A DNA stretch of 64,000 nt, from the NCBI GenBank assembly GCA_007922225.1, contig ML680086.1, positions 6,590,997-6,654,996 on the forward strand, written 5' to 3'. This document shows, one piece after another, positions 33,880-46,699 of this stretch. Each line of letters starts with the position of its first letter. Position 1 is the stretch's first letter. Made by a program: the position numbers and the translations under genes. The notes under the pieces were generated by a model, which saw only the letters and a list, made by a program, of their open reading frames with translations, did no database searches and had not been told where the DNA came from. Source of the stretch: Emydura subglobosa (lineage: Eukaryota > Chordata > Testudines > Chelidae).

Positions 33880-36465
33880 ATGCAGATACTTCATCATCAT
33901 TTCACTACGTCCTTGTTGACACCAATGCAAATGAAGTACAGAGATGGAAGTGCAGATAGGAGACAGTTTTGACAATGCATTTTCTGGCTTTCATACTATT
34001 TAAATGTATCCTTTTTAAAAAAACCATAACTCATGAATGATTAAAAATCACTGGTCTTTTAGATCCCATTGACAGTTGGTATTATTCAGAGGTTAAAGTT
34101 GAGACCTGCCTTGTATTATAAGCTTGATATATTAGCCTTCCCTTTAAAACCTTCAGAAAGGTAATTTTCATGTCATAGTTCAGAACTACGCAAACACTTG
34201 AAGTGGAAATATACTTCTTCACAAGTATTTGTGCCCCTTTCCTCTTCCACCAACGTTCTCATAAACAAAACCTTGTGCACATGAACATTTGCTGCAACTG
34301 AAGGAAAAGGGTGGTGAATGCTGTCAAAGACAATTAGCAGTTTGTATACAAATGACTATTCACAAATGCCTCTTTAGAGTATTGAGCCAACTCTACTCAA
34401 AGTAATTCATAGACCCTGCAGATCACATATGTGATTATTAGGAGGATCATGGATCTATGTGTATTTCAGAGTGTGTTTTAAATATAGCAGAAAGCATCCT
34501 ATTTTCTTGTGCCATATACGTTAATGGAGAACAGGCTGGTTCTCCACACGCTAAGATGAAGCAAATCAATTTCCATTCCCAACGCACAGAATTGCTGATG
34601 CAGAAAATCAGTATTGCTTCAGTTCTTTGGCACTGAGGTTTTGAAATCACTGGTTTTAAAAAAGATCCCCTTCTCCATCAGTACTATGCAACGATGTCAC
34701 ACCAAAGGAACATGAAGGGACATGTGCCCTTGGCCATTGCTCCTCTACCAGCAGTGTGTCCTTCCCCCTGACATCCATAGAGATCACACTGCCTTCTTTT
34801 ACTCCTCTCATTTCTCCTGAGTCTATAACATCCAAGAAACTTAACATTTCTGCCTCCTCCTGCCACCATTAGCAGTGTTTCTGTCTCTGTCTGGTATGCT
34901 TGGTACACAGCACCATATCCCTCCAAGCACTGCAGTGCTTCATCTAGCCATGCATTGAAATCTTGAATGCCTCTGAAAAAGGAAGGAAGGAGCTGCAGAG
35001 GACAAGAGCAGTGGAAGGTGATGAGTTCAGCTGGGGCTGGAGGGAGGTGAAGAAGCAGGGAAGTAGATGCCTACTCTCATCTCACTATTTTCATTGCATG
35101 ACCGTTTATTTACTGTACAGTACCATAAACTGGATACAGACGAAGGCGTTTCCATCATAAATGACAAGGCAATAAGTAGAATTTCCTAGGCATTGCTTAC
35201 AATAAACATATTCAAATAAGACACAGATTAGACACGATCTGCCTGATATTGAAAGTTTTTGTGTTTAAATTGTGTTTGTGTTTGGAGAAACTGTTTAGGA
35301 ACAATTCATTGTTGCCAAAGTGCTGCCCTTGTAAATCTGCCAAGGGGTAGTGAAATCTCATTGCCTTAGGCTCTGGACAATGCAAAGATGGACTTGAAAA
35401 ATCAGACTTTAGTGGAGGCTGCGGTGGAGAGATTTCTTGGGAAAACTCTTGAGATCATTCATCATGAACTTGTGCCTTTCACTTGATCATGATGGTTCAA
35501 CCCCCTTTTCTCCTCACTTGTCCCATGTTTGCTATTCCTCTCTCTTAATCAAGTCCTCATGAACTTCCCCTCCCCTGTGTCCAGTCTGTTTGGTAAGTGC
35601 TGAGGGTTGTGTGTGGATTTGAAGTTTTGTGGTATGATTTTCAGTATAGCTGCCACAAACAGTTTATGGCACATTAATTTTACTCAAGGAGTAAATAGTT
35701 CATTTATAGACAGCCTTAGATATTTATTGTCCATTTGCTAGTGACATGTTGTATATTTGCTGTTAGATGTGTTGTTTGAAAGCAAGCAAGCAAGTGTAAT
35801 CCCTATGCATTAGCTAGCTGTGTGGTTATCTGGCTTCTTCTCTTTTGGACTAGCTCTACACTTCAGTCAGCAAGCCTTCTGCCCTTTGGGAATGGAGTAT
35901 GGGGAAGGAGGAAAAGAAAGGAAACTTCAGACCCACCTCTTTCCTGCTTGTTCTCCTGAAATCCTTTCTCCAGTTGGCTCCCAAAATTAGACATTCCTGG
36001 GAAAGAGTACCTGCCCCTTTGGATCAGAGGTAGCCCTCAGGGTCCCTCCCTTGCTGCCATGTGGAGTCAGCTTTATGCCATCTGTTCCCAGCTCCCTCAC
36101 CATAAGAGTCATATTGCAGGTGGGTTGTGGTCAGAACAACCCTGTGCTCCAACAATCTGGGAGCAGTGGAATGGCCTCGGGGCTGTTACAGCCTTGTTAT
36201 TAAGAGAAGGCCTCAGACTGTTCTAAATTATGATGGGGGTTGAACAGACTCCAGGATCAGGGGATGGGGTATAGGGGTTTTTGAGACTCCTTCCCGTCCA
36301 CTTTTTAGATCATGCTCCAAGTGCAGTTGGACTGGTCCTGAGCCTCTGCTGCTTTGAACCCACCAGACTAGTTTTTAAAATCAATTTTTTCCCATTAATA
36401 TTGACATTTCTGCCAACCCGAGAGCATGGCGAGCTTGGACTGACATAGCAAAGAGAATGGACAGA
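33880..36465. other. Intronic stretch without a recognised gene
   Basis: This is mostly single-copy-looking sequence. A minus-strand pyrimidine-poor frame near 34684-34926 is open for 80 codons but lacks any domain. I see no repeat with clear boundaries. Confidence 0.5.
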
Positions 36466-36469
36466 ATGA

Positions 36470-36738
36470 CCCTGGTCTACACTGACCCGGCGATTCGGCG
36501 GCAGGCGACGGGAGTTACGCAAGCTACACAGAGTAGTTTGTGTAACTCCCATTGACTGCTGTGCTTCCCTTCTGCGCACTGTCTACACTGCGCAGCGCTG
36601 CGCTACGCTACTTGATGGGGTGGTTTTACTCAGTCGACTTCCTGATTGATTGAGCGGGTCTACACTGACCGCTCAATTGATCCAGAAAGTTCGATCTGGC
36701 GGTGGCGATTTTGCTGCCGTTACTATAGACACACCCTG
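36470..36738. mobile_element. MITE-like DNA element with GGTCTACACTGACC motifs
   Basis: The left end CCTGGTCTACACTGACC and the right end, CAGGGTGTGTCTATAGT on the other strand, form an imperfect terminal pair. GGTCTACACTGACC recurs inside at 36657-36670, which hints at a nested or duplicated copy. The interior is relatively CpG-rich for this intron ('cggcgattcggcggcaggcgacgg'), so the copy may be younger than its neighbours. Confidence 0.65.
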
Positions 36739-36739
36739 A

Positions 36740-38995
36740 GTCAGCACGTAGGCCACAGGATGTTAACTCTCATGGAATCCCACGAGGAGCAAGCTGCAAT
36801 TTGCAGTGTCCCCTTACAGAGCTACTCAGAGTGTTGTGGAACAGCGCCACAGGAGTGGTAAGTGGTGGTGATCTTTCCTGTTTAATTCAAGCAGATCTTC
36901 ACCAGTCTTCGACCAAGAGCATTCTGGAATCCCACGTCGTATCAGTAGTTCTTTTGTGTTCTGTGTCCTATATGTATTGGAGATTTCACACCTTACCTCC
37001 AAAGGCAGCGTTTGTGCCTCGTCCGAATGGGACGTCCTAGGTATCGTTCCTGCCCTTCTCAATACCCAGATCGGCACAGTGGGTGGTGCTTGAGCTTTGC
37101 CAGTCCAAGGAGTTGGGGTGCAGGAAGCAAGCTCAAGGGTTGAGGATTGCTCTCTGGGCATTTCCTGCCAGACTCCCATTGGCAGCTTGAACATGCCAGA
37201 GGAAATCACTTACTGTGATATCCCTGTCCCCTTGGAGAGGGTCTCACTCTTCCAAGACTGTGCAGTTAATGAAGACTGAGGTGGAGGGAGGTGTCTTAGA
37301 GCAGGCATCATTGGCATCTTTACACCAAATCTTGCCCTTGGTCACACTTCTGCAGCTTCACTGATGTCTGAGATTTCATATATGGTATGAGATACTGCTT
37401 GCTACATAGACACTTTCCATTCTGTGCAGGTTTCCCAGGCCCTTCTTGATGCTACTTAGGCCCATTCGAATCCCACCCTTGCATCTTTTTAAGGGAGATG
37501 AACATATGGGCTGTAATATGAAGGGAGAAAACATCACACAGGAAATGAGTTATAGAGAATGTGCCAGGAAAGAGATGTATAAAGTAGTGTGTGCTGGAGC
37601 TTTTCTTGTAGCTTAAAAGCAGACCCTGTTAGGAAGTGGAAAGAACACATGGTCCATCACATTTTGCATTCTCTCCGCTGTTAGGGTGGGGTGGATCAGA
37701 CCATTCTCCACGTTTCTTTGTAGTTCACCAAAGACCTTTCTGCCTGTATAATTTTTCTTGTTTTGGATGCTTATCACGCTTGGCAACCGCCATCTGGACC
37801 GCAGCAGGGTGAGAGAAATGGGTGGAGCTGGGAATGAAGCCCAAGGCTCCTGACTCCCAAACCTGTGCTCTGCTCTGCACAGTTGGGGTGCTGGAGTATG
37901 AGAGAAACACGAGCTATCTTTTGAGGCTTGTTGATCACAGTTAGTGAGACAGGCAGTGCTATTGTTGGTAAAGGGCTGAGTGGAAACTGACAGGGCTTGG
38001 AGTTCTCTGAAAGTCAGAATGAGGTGCAGTGTGGGAGCTAAAAATGAGGAAGCAAAGGAGTTGAAGAGGATGATGGTTTAGAATGTGACCACATATGGTC
38101 TGGGTAGCAAAACATTCTGAGGTATAAACCCTGCCAATGGCTGATCCATCTATCAGCACAGATCTTCCTTTATCTTGGCAGTTGCAGTCCTCTCCCCTAA
38201 GACTTCCCTATGCCCCAGCTTGCCAGGCCTCGGCATGTACAAAACGTTGTTATCTGAACATGCATGGAAGAAGCATGACTTCTCAGCCCCCTTTCTCAAA
38301 CAACTCCTCTTGCCCCCTGTGCAATTCAAAATCATCTTCTGTTTGTAAACAACGTTGCATGGACTTGCTCTAGCCAGCCTAACAGAGCCTGCTTTGGGTC
38401 TCTCTCCTCCCTTTCCTGCTCTGCCCAGACTTTGCGCACTTGCTCCAGCCAACTACTCTCCTTGTTCCCCACCCTCGTGTAGCTTTGGCCTCCATGCTGC
38501 TCATCAGGCCACTGGTGTGTGCCATCAGGAGCAATCCCCTGTATCTCTGCACCTCCTTGACTCTCATTACCAACCTCATCTTGAAGCATCTCTTTTTCCC
38601 CTTGAAAGTCAGTAGGAGTTAGGTACCTAGTTGCCATTTGTGCGGTTGAAAGTCTCCTTCTTCTTCATTTGTGTCTCCCTCGGCTGTTAATGAACCCACT
38701 GGAGAAAGTGTTTGGGGCTGCACTGTGCATGACATACTACACAGGCTGGAACTGCCCCAAGCTTCACTGATACTTTGCCTTGGTGAAGAGGAAACAGGAA
38801 ATGGTCTTCTTGATCAATCAACAAAAAACAGGCAGCAGAAGAAAATCCTCTTCTAGCAAAGCTGGTGGATTCACTGTCAATACCTGTCCAGGCTACCAAC
38901 AACCATTAAGGTGACAGATACAGGATTTGGACACTACCACTGCCCATGTTACAGTGCAATTTTATTTATACTAAAAATAGGCTGTAGTGTTATAC
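36740..38995. other. Intronic stretch without a recognised gene
   Basis: Higher GC than its surroundings. Overlapping open frames occur on both strands near 36801-37280 and 38153-38640, the longest being 127 codons on minus at 37209-36826. None has recognisable domains or splice context. Confidence 0.45.
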
Positions 38996-38997
38996 AG

Positions 38998-39115
38998 GAT
39001 GTGGAACGGATTCTGCTCCTGTTACCAGGTGGTAGTACTGCTGAAAAGCATCTGGGAATTATAGTGGATGACAATTTGAAGATAAATCAACAATGTGATA
39101 CTGTTAAATAAGTTT
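38998..39115 (+). mobile_element. CR1 LINE fragment
   Basis: 'aaaagcatctgggaattatagtggatgacaatttgaagataaatcaacaatgtgatactgtt' matches the CR1 segment normally reading 'tgggggtcatagtggatcacaagctaaatatgagtcaacagtgtgatgctgt'. It is a short isolated internal piece, sense on +. Confidence 0.75.
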
Positions 39116-42100
39116 ACATTTCATTGCAATTTAAAAAATGGATTTAAAAAGTATTTATATCTACCACAGTATCCTGTAGTTGCTTCCCTCCCACAAAGTA
39201 AAGACCCTAGAAATTAGTCACTGCCCAGGTAAAAGCTACACAAGGATTAGCTAGTTCTATGAGAGTTAAACGTACCGGACCTAGTCCTGTAACTCTTCCC
39301 CATTATCAGCATCACATAAACACATGAGAGGGTCTGAATACAGTAAAGCAATAAGCGCAAGGGAAGGAGGCATAGATACAGCTGTTTTTACCATGTGGCA
39401 GAGATATTGCAAAGATGGAAAGACACATGGATCCTTGGTATCATCACTCCATTTTAACGTGTGCCTGTTACTGCTGAATAAAACAGGGACTTTGCACCCA
39501 ACTCTACCCTCCCATCCCAAAGTCGATGGAAGTCGTGTTAGTTCAATCTCCTCATTTCAGCAGAGCTCAGTATTTTTGATACTGTGGAGGTATAGTCTGT
39601 GATCATCATATATTTGAAAGTGGAAAATCCTAACTCTTCTGTATTTGTAGTATAGCAAAGCAAGCAGCCTTTTAAGGAAGTTGAGCTTCACTGTGGTGTC
39701 ATCTTTCAGTCTCTGATGGGAGGAATGAGTTTGAACATAAAACTAGGAAAAAAAAGTTTGTGTTAGTAAATAATTAAAATTTAGCCTAATTTGTAATCTA
39801 ATATGTAATGTATATTATAATGCATAATCTACTGTATAATTTTATCTAAAATAAAATTATAATACAAAATATGCTATATAGCACACATGATGAGGAAATG
39901 GTAGTTGGTTGTTACTAATACAAGAGTTTGAGAGGGCAGCATTTCTTCAGTCCTGACATTAGACCACCACTTGTGAGTAGGAAATTCAGTCATCCCAAAC
40001 ATGTGAAAATAAACAATGTATTACAGTACCTCATCATCCTGGATTCCGCCTATATACAGTATTTAGCTACTGAATCTCTCTGCCTTATCTTTCTAGCCAT
40101 CTATTTAAAACATGTATAGAGTAAATATAGGCTTGGAAAATTGTTCTTAGCTGATATGGTGTGAATGGTTGCAGGCATGAAGTCTGATTATGTTGATTGG
40201 ATATTGTCTAATCTGATTCTGATTGTGTACTGCTTTGATCCTTAGTTTGATATGACTGCATAATACTGTAGTGATTCGGAAAGCTTTGTCATTTAGACAG
40301 TTCTTTTTTTCGGCGCTGAATAGAATGAGGAGATAGAAATGCGCAGGGGGTGTGAGCAGGGGTGACAGGTTTTCCATACTCCTAACAAAACCGCCTCAAA
40401 GCCTTTTAGCCAGCTGCTTAGTGGAAACACAAGAAACTTGTATTTTTGAAGAGAACTTTAGGAAACTTTGAGTGGATTTTACATAATTTAACTAAGTACA
40501 GCAAAGCCACTTGCTTATATACCTGATACCAAAATAAACCAGTTGGAAGAAGAAGTTTGCTGTGCAATGATTTATTCAAATCCCTCTCCGTATACCATGG
40601 AACAAAATCCTCTTAAATATCTGGGAAAGAACCAGTGTGCTTCAAACTGTGTAACCCAAATGAAAACAAACCACCAGACCTATTAAATGGAATCCATCGC
40701 CCTTATGCTCTTAATGTGCAGCCTGTCATCCCCGCCCCTTCCCATATAATATCTGAGCTAGACAAGCTGGCTGGAAGAATAACTCAACTGGAATATCCAC
40801 TTAACAATAACTGTATTGATACTAATATATAGTAGTATAGACCTTGAGCCTCCATTTCTTGTGTACACAGGGTGAAATCAAATGGGAATTTTCAGTGCAT
40901 ATAAATCACAAGATTGGATCCACAATAAGTGTTCCTATCACTATCTTTATTACAAATATCATGTGAGCAATATAGGGGAGACCAAAAAAGAGAGGAATCA
41001 CCTTAGCTAAAGATAATGAACATTTTAAACTTCCCTCACCTTTGTGAAGAGTGGCGAAGGCATGGTGCCGTGGCAATCTCTGCTTCTCTCCAAAGGAAGT
41101 GCCACTCAAGCTGACGCACACTCCGACCGGTGCTTCAGAATGAGATTTCAAACAGCCTGTTCTTCTCTTGCTCTCTACTGTATTTCATAATGACTTTTGA
41201 ATTCAAGTTACATAAATCTTTTATTTTATTATTTTTTTTAATCTGTGGTGATGGAAGGTGTGGATTTGTATGGGAGTTTTGGGGCAATGGCTTAATAGAC
41301 TAAAATGTTTAACCGTTTTTGGACACATCTGGATTTCTGGTCTTAAGTCAAGTATTAAATGAAAGTCCAACCATGAAAGTAGGTGATCTTGGAAATTTAG
41401 CTTAAAATCCATGTGGATAACACTAGGGATAACCAGAATTTCATACATGTTTAGAATAAGCTTTCTCTTTAAAATAGAACCCATTATAAAGTGTTTCCAT
41501 ACCACAATTAACAATCTTATTGTAAGATTCACATTTATTCTAAATTTACTGTAGAACTAATATATTTTTATCTCAGGAGAATTCCACGGGTGAAATGCCA
41601 GATTAATTTTTAATGCAGGTTGGGGAAATATTTTAATAAATCCCACCGAACTGGAAATGATCATGATAAAACTATCTGCACGTTTGTTCTTCTTGAAAGT
41701 AGTAACATCAGGAAAAGAGTTCATTGAATGGTATTTTTATTCTTAGCTTTTCACAGGAAAGTAAATATGGGCAGATCTCCATCAATCAAATGAGATTCAT
41801 TTTTTTAAAAAAAATGCTATGGGCCACATTTCTGAATAGGCCTCTCAACTGGTACATAAAACTGGGTTTTTCCAAGGATTCTAAAGGAATTTGATGCTCA
41901 GGTACCACTGACTTTTCATGGGAATGGAGTGCTTAATTCCCTGAAGCCCCTTAGAAAATGGCAGTTATAAATATGGCACAAACACTTCTGTGTGTGTCCA
42001 AAGAAGCATTTGTACTCTCAAATGAAGCAATTATATGTATAACTACCAGATTTATGCATGCAAATACCCATTCAAGATGCAAACTTAGAGCCCCATTTGC

Positions 42101-42456
42101 AAATTTAGTTCTTTTGGTTATGTCTTGACATTGATCCATGCACAGAATTTTCTGCTCTTTTATACAAAGCAGATGGAGGCAGAACATTATATCTTAGTGA
42201 TAGAAATTGAAGTTCAGACTGTGATAAATGCCCTTCTGTTTGATTTGGGATGATCTAGATATTAACTGCAACATGCTGTGGTAGTCTGATGTTGCTCTGG
42301 GACCTGTTTATGTCCGTGACTGGGAATTGTCCTTTAGGAATTATTGTTGTTATCTGGTTGTGGTTTTAAATTTTTTTTGCATCACAAACTATTGTTTTCT
42401 TTCGTTGAAGCAATGAGGAAGTGACCCATTGTAAAAATGTCCTTTTACTCTTTCAG
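39116..42456. other. Intronic stretch up to the second exon, no gene recognised
   Basis: AT-rich, single-copy-looking DNA. 39760-39890 is strongly AT-rich with TAATnTAATATGTAAT repeats. A 65-codon + frame at 40635-40832 has a plausible composition but no start context, splice signals or family match. The last 16 bases are the pyrimidine tract and CAG acceptor of the next exon. Confidence 0.5.
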
Positions 42457-42702
42457 ACGTATAATGGTCAGAGTGAGAATAATGAAGACTATGAAATCCC
42501 TCCTATAACTCCTCCTAACCTCCCGGAGCCCTCCCTTCTTCACTTGGTGGATCATGAAACGGGCTATCATTCACTGTGCAACAGCCTCCCTCCAAACAGC
42601 CTGATACCAGCATATTCCTATCAGAACATGGACCTTCCAGCCATCATGGTGTCTAATATGCTGAGTCAGGATGGACATCTTCTCTCCGGCCAACTACCTA
42701 CG
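42457..42702 (+). CDS. TOX2: TOX2 internal coding exon, 82 codons (N-terminal regulatory region)
   Basis: This exon encodes the acidic, proline-rich N-terminal region that precedes the nuclear localisation signal and HMG box of TOX2. The acceptor is ccttttactctttcag ending at 42456 and the donor is ACG/GTGAGG at 42702/42703. The 246 bases run from phase 0 to phase 0. The product starts TYNGQSENNEDYEIPPITPP, which is identical in these 20 residues to my recollection of mammalian TOX2. It continues with NLPEPSLLHL, a YHSLC block, PAYSYQNMDLPAIMVSNML and HLLSGQLPT. TOX2 reads NLPEPSLLHL at the position where TOX reads SLPDHSLVHL, so the paralogue is clear. The exon for the following part (a QEMVHSEV-like segment in mammals) is not in the remaining 21 kb. 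There are no stops or frameshifts, so the gene appears intact here. Confidence 0.97.
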
Positions 42703-45256
42703 GTGAGGAAAATGTTCTTTTATCATGTTCTGTTTGATCCAATACAATCCACTGTGTCTCATTATGAGTAGTTTGAATTTAGAAGGATATTCCTGAAAAA
42801 AACATTTCCAACTAAGGATTGAATAAAGGCAATTAACGCCAAGACATCTTCAATTGGACAGGGAGCATATCTCAAAGATGGGGATGGCATGATTAATTCT
42901 CTTGAAGTCACTTGCATGGCCATGGTCATGATGCTTTTTGGCATAATTTTGTTTTAAAATTCTTTGCCTTTTTTAGACCCTGTTAATAATCTAATTGTAT
43001 TCAAGGGGTGGTTTTGTGTTTTGCTCTTCGTGCATAACGTCCTGAGCATTGATTCTGGCCTGTATTTTTCCTGCATACTTCGGTTGGATCACCCAAAACA
43101 AAGCATCCATAAAAGATCCCAGGCCACTTCAGTGTTGACAATCTTTTGAATGATAAACATACCCGCGACATTCATTGCAAGTATTGTAAAATGGGAGCAA
43201 TCTGCTCACTGGCCTGGTCAAAAGGTTAAGGTATCACATAGACCATCTCATTCTATGATTTAAAAGCCCACTTTGTGAAAGAAATGAGCCTATCCCTTGT
43301 CTTCTCAGTCAGTTGGGAGTCTTGCTCTTGACTTGAAGGAAAGCAGGTTCAGTCCCCAGTCCTGCTGTAGGTTAGAGGTGGCAATCCTAAACTACCTCTT
43401 GCATTACTCTGGGATAAAGCAATATCTTCAGAAGTTTCATGTCAGCCTATTGCAGGAAGGACTAGCACAGGGATAATGAATGCAAAATTAAAAATGTAGG
43501 TCTGGGAAAAAACCCATTGACTTATTTAACCAAGTATAAAGATGAGTTCAGCGTAGAACTAGCCACGTTGCATAAGCTTTTGTGTTGATTTCATCAGCTG
43601 TATTGAATTTACCATGAAGTCATTTAATAATATTTTCCTCCTTAGTAGATTTAACTACATGGTAGGTTTTCTCTGTTGTTGCTTCTAAGGTCATTGATTT
43701 CCAGAGTGTCACTGGAATGCATCAATATCAAACAGAGCTAATTTTGTATAATTAACATGCCTGCAACTCCACAACCATCCTAGCTGATGAGTATTTGCTT
43801 TTCCTTTTCTCAGTAAATAAGGGTCTGGAAGGTAGTAGTGTTTATGGAAGATATCACTTTCTCTAGGAATGCTTCAAAGCTCTTCAAATCCTTGGAGTGG
43901 CTGCACTTTTTTTTGGTTAAAGTTTGTGTTTAAAAAATATTGATCGAGCATGATATTGAAAACAGACTTCTTTCTATGAAATTAAATATTACTTAGGGCT
44001 CTTCTCTTTAGCTTTTAGGTTCTTAGTTGATTGAATTATTCATTTCTGAGACAAAAAGAGTCAATTTTGTATGAAAGATGTTTTCCTTAGTTTAATTTAA
44101 AACGCAATCCCTACTTCTGACCTCTATTTTCCTAACACGATAATTTTATCCTGTGTTGATTGTCTCATTTTTGAGAGGTGATATTGCACTTATAAATCAG
44201 TTTCTAAAATACCCAAAGAAACAAGAATAGTGGAATTTATTAAGCAGCTTCTGAGTATCTGAAATAATTTATTTTGGAAGAGTCCTTGGGAAATGTTCTC
44301 TTTCTTATTTTATGGTTCTGTTTTACAAATGCAGCATCTTGATAATAAATCAGGACTGAGCTAGGGAAGATAAGAAGGGGACTTAGTGTGCTGAAAATAT
44401 GGAATAGAGAGATTGAGTTGTTTCCCCTTTACAACTAAAATTTAAAATCCAGGGAATCCTGAATTTTCTTGTTGATAGTGAATTGGAAGTGTTTAGTTTT
44501 AAACGAAAGCCTTTGGGAAATGTATCTGCAAAGGTCCCAGCAGAAACGAGGTAGATCAGTAAATGAACTGTGTTGTAGCTTTAGGTCCAAATAAATCCTT
44601 TCTTACGCTCCTGTCAAATACTTTTCCTCTGCTATCAAACTTTTTCTTAGTGGCTGACCTCCCCTTTCCCCTCAGAGATGGGTCAAATTCTGCCTTTGGA
44701 TGCACAGACTGGGATCCCACTGACTCCAATGTATGCACATGACAGTGTAGTGTTTGTCCCAATGTGCATGTGTAATCCTGATTAGCATTAATGGGAGCTG
44801 TGCACGCACATGAGGGAACAATAAAATCCCAGAGATGGAGCAGATTTTTAAAATTGTATCATTAATACCTTTTGCCCACATGCCCATCAAGTCATAACCC
44901 ACTTGGTAATGGCCTAATGAAGTAGACTGTGCTTCAGGCATTGTGTGGGTGACAGTGAAGGGCATCTGAAGTGCTGTGATCCTCCCTGAAAGTTAACCAT
45001 ATTTACGGTAGTTATTTACAACAGAAAAAATTCATTCGGAGGAGGGACATGTTTACTGACTTTACAGTAACAAAGCATTAATTGTTTCACTGTGTGTAGT
45101 GATGGGGGCATCCGCTACCTAGGAAAGTGACTCTTGTTTGTTCAACAGGAAGCCTGATGAAATTTGGTCCTTGTTCCAAGACCTAAATGACTAATGCAAA
45201 TGTTAAGAGTATTAACATGCCTCTATGTGCTCCGGCTTGCAATGGTTTGTACAGTT

Positions 45257-45271
45257 TTTTTTTTTTTTTTG
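45257..45271. repeat. Poly-T run
   Basis: About 15 T residues between 'gtacag' and 'gcatacg'. No retroposon body recognised. Confidence 0.9.
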
Positions 45272-45440
45272 CATACGTAGCTGTTTTCTACTTTTGCTGC
45301 CATTTATTTTTATTTTATTTCTGAAACAAGAATATTTTGAATGAGGGGAAGATTGTAATTGCCAGAGATTTGGGGACACAGATTTTCAATATTGTTTAGA
45401 ATTTATGTCCAATAGCTAGAATTTTTTCATGTATTCATGT

Positions 45441-45607
45441 ATACCCCTGGGAGGTAGGAAATGGCTATCCCCATTTTACAGAAGGGAGTACTGCCTCACA
45501 CCAAGGTGAAGTAGTTTGTTAAAAGTCCCACACTGAATCATTAAAGAGCCAGAAATAGAATCCAGGTCTCTGGATTCCCAGGGCTGTGTGATCATGTTTC
45601 AAAGATG
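45441..45607 (+). repeat. MIR-like SINE remnant
   Basis: 'cctgggaggtaggaaatggctatccccattttacagaagggagtactgcctcacaccaaggtgaagtagtttg...cacactgaatcattaaagagccagaaatagaatccaggtctctggattccca' follows the MIR core and 3' half. It is one of the clearer MIR copies here. Confidence 0.8.
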
Positions 45608-45631
45608 TTCCCAAACAGGAATCTTTTATCT

Positions 45632-45725
45632 GATTCATAGATTCTGTGGTCAGAAGGACCACTGTGATCATCTAGTCTGACCTCCCGCTCAGTGCTCCCT
45701 GCTCCTGGAATGTAGGGCAGTAGCA
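45632..45725 (+). mobile_element. CR1-related fragment ('gaccactgtgatcatctagtctgacctcc')
   Basis: 'gattcatagattctgtggtcagaaggaccactgtgatcatctagtctgacctcc' is a very common CR1-associated segment in turtles. The copy is short, and the usual downstream part is only weakly recognisable. Confidence 0.7.
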
Positions 45726-46315
45726 ATAGCCTGACCAAGGAGGTTTTGCAAAACTAAGGTCATTTCCACATTTGCTTGTCACGAACACATCCTCTCAACA
45801 GCCTCCCCTCTCAGGACCTTCTCTGTGCTGCCTGCTTTTGCTCAGCCAGATGCTCCCAGGGCATTTCAGACTGCTCCATGAAGTCTAGTGTCTGGTCTCC
45901 CTCTTGCAGACTCACGTTTCCTTGGGACGAATTACGTAGCGTTGCCAGCCATCCCAGATTCCCCCCGCCAGCAGCGTTGCTGGTTCTGGATTGATTTGTA
46001 GAGGGGATCAAAAAGCTGCTGATTCATGGGAAGCTGCTGCTACTTCTTCTTTCTACCCGAGTGTCTGATAAGCCCTGGCTGGCTTGAATTGGATGTTCAT
46101 CTTCAAACCTCTTCCTTTGTTGAAGAGGTGGGGTTCAACACATGTGTGACACCCAGGGCATTCCACACTTCACGTATAGTCTGCCCCTAGGGACAAGCAG
46201 GACTTTGAGGGAGAAGAAAGAGGCCTACAAAAATCTTGACAATGGTTAGGCAGCTGGTATGCTGAGAACCATAGCCTCCCATGCTGACAGATAGAGTTTC
46301 ATACTTTCCTTGTAC

Positions 46316-46472
46316 TGTCTGTCTGTTACTTGTCTTATGCTTAGACTATAAGCTTTTTGGGGCAGGGACTGTCTATTTGTTCTGTGCCTGTACAGCACCT
46401 AGCACGATGGGGTCTTGGTTCATGACTGGGCTCATTGGCATTATGATAATATAAATAATAAATAATAATTGG
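46316..46472 (+). repeat. Sauropsid dispersed repeat (AGCACCTAGCACAATG family), near full
   Basis: 'tgcttagactataagctttttggggcagggactgtctatttgttctgtgcctgtacagcacctagcacgatggggtcttggttcatgactggg...ataatataaataataaataataat' is the best copy of this family in the window. The tail is an AAT-type simple repeat. Confidence 0.85.
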
Positions 46473-46534
46473 ATAGATGCCACTCGGATTCCAGCGCTGC
46501 AGGATGGACAGCAAGGGAGACCGTGAGGTCACTG

Positions 46535-46580
46535 AATGTGTGTGTGTGTCTGTGCACACACATGTGTATATGTGTGTTTC
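46535..46580. repeat. (TG)n-rich short microsatellite
   Basis: 'gtgtgtgtgtgtctgtgcacacacatgtgtatatgtgtg' is an imperfect TG/CA tract that is also partly palindromic. Confidence 0.85.
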
Positions 46581-46699
46581 TAACTGTTCGCTTATGAGAG
46601 AGAAACCTCAGCATAGGGAGATTGGGGGAAGATAGATATTTCTTGTCATTAATAAACTTTATAAACAAATTAAATGTAATGCTCTGTACCAGACACAGG

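Larger units (their letters stand above)
1974..42456 (+). other. TOX2: TOX2 intron, complete, about 40.5 kb
   Basis: The intron begins GTAAGG and ends with the pyrimidine-rich tract and CAG at 42441-42456. It separates two phase-0 exons that join without changing frame. The content is decayed transposable elements, simple repeats and apparently single-copy sequence. I found no further exon with both a credible splice frame and TOX-family similarity, and no other host gene that I can name. Confidence 0.9.

Noticed and set aside
41055..41080. Third X-box at 'ggtgccgtggcaatc'
   Set aside because: Only one half-site is intact; the other lacks the GTTGCC core.
42421..42771. Full open frame around the second TOX2 exon as an independent gene
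   Set aside because: The coding part is bounded by clear splice sites at 42457 and 42702; the rest is intron read-through.
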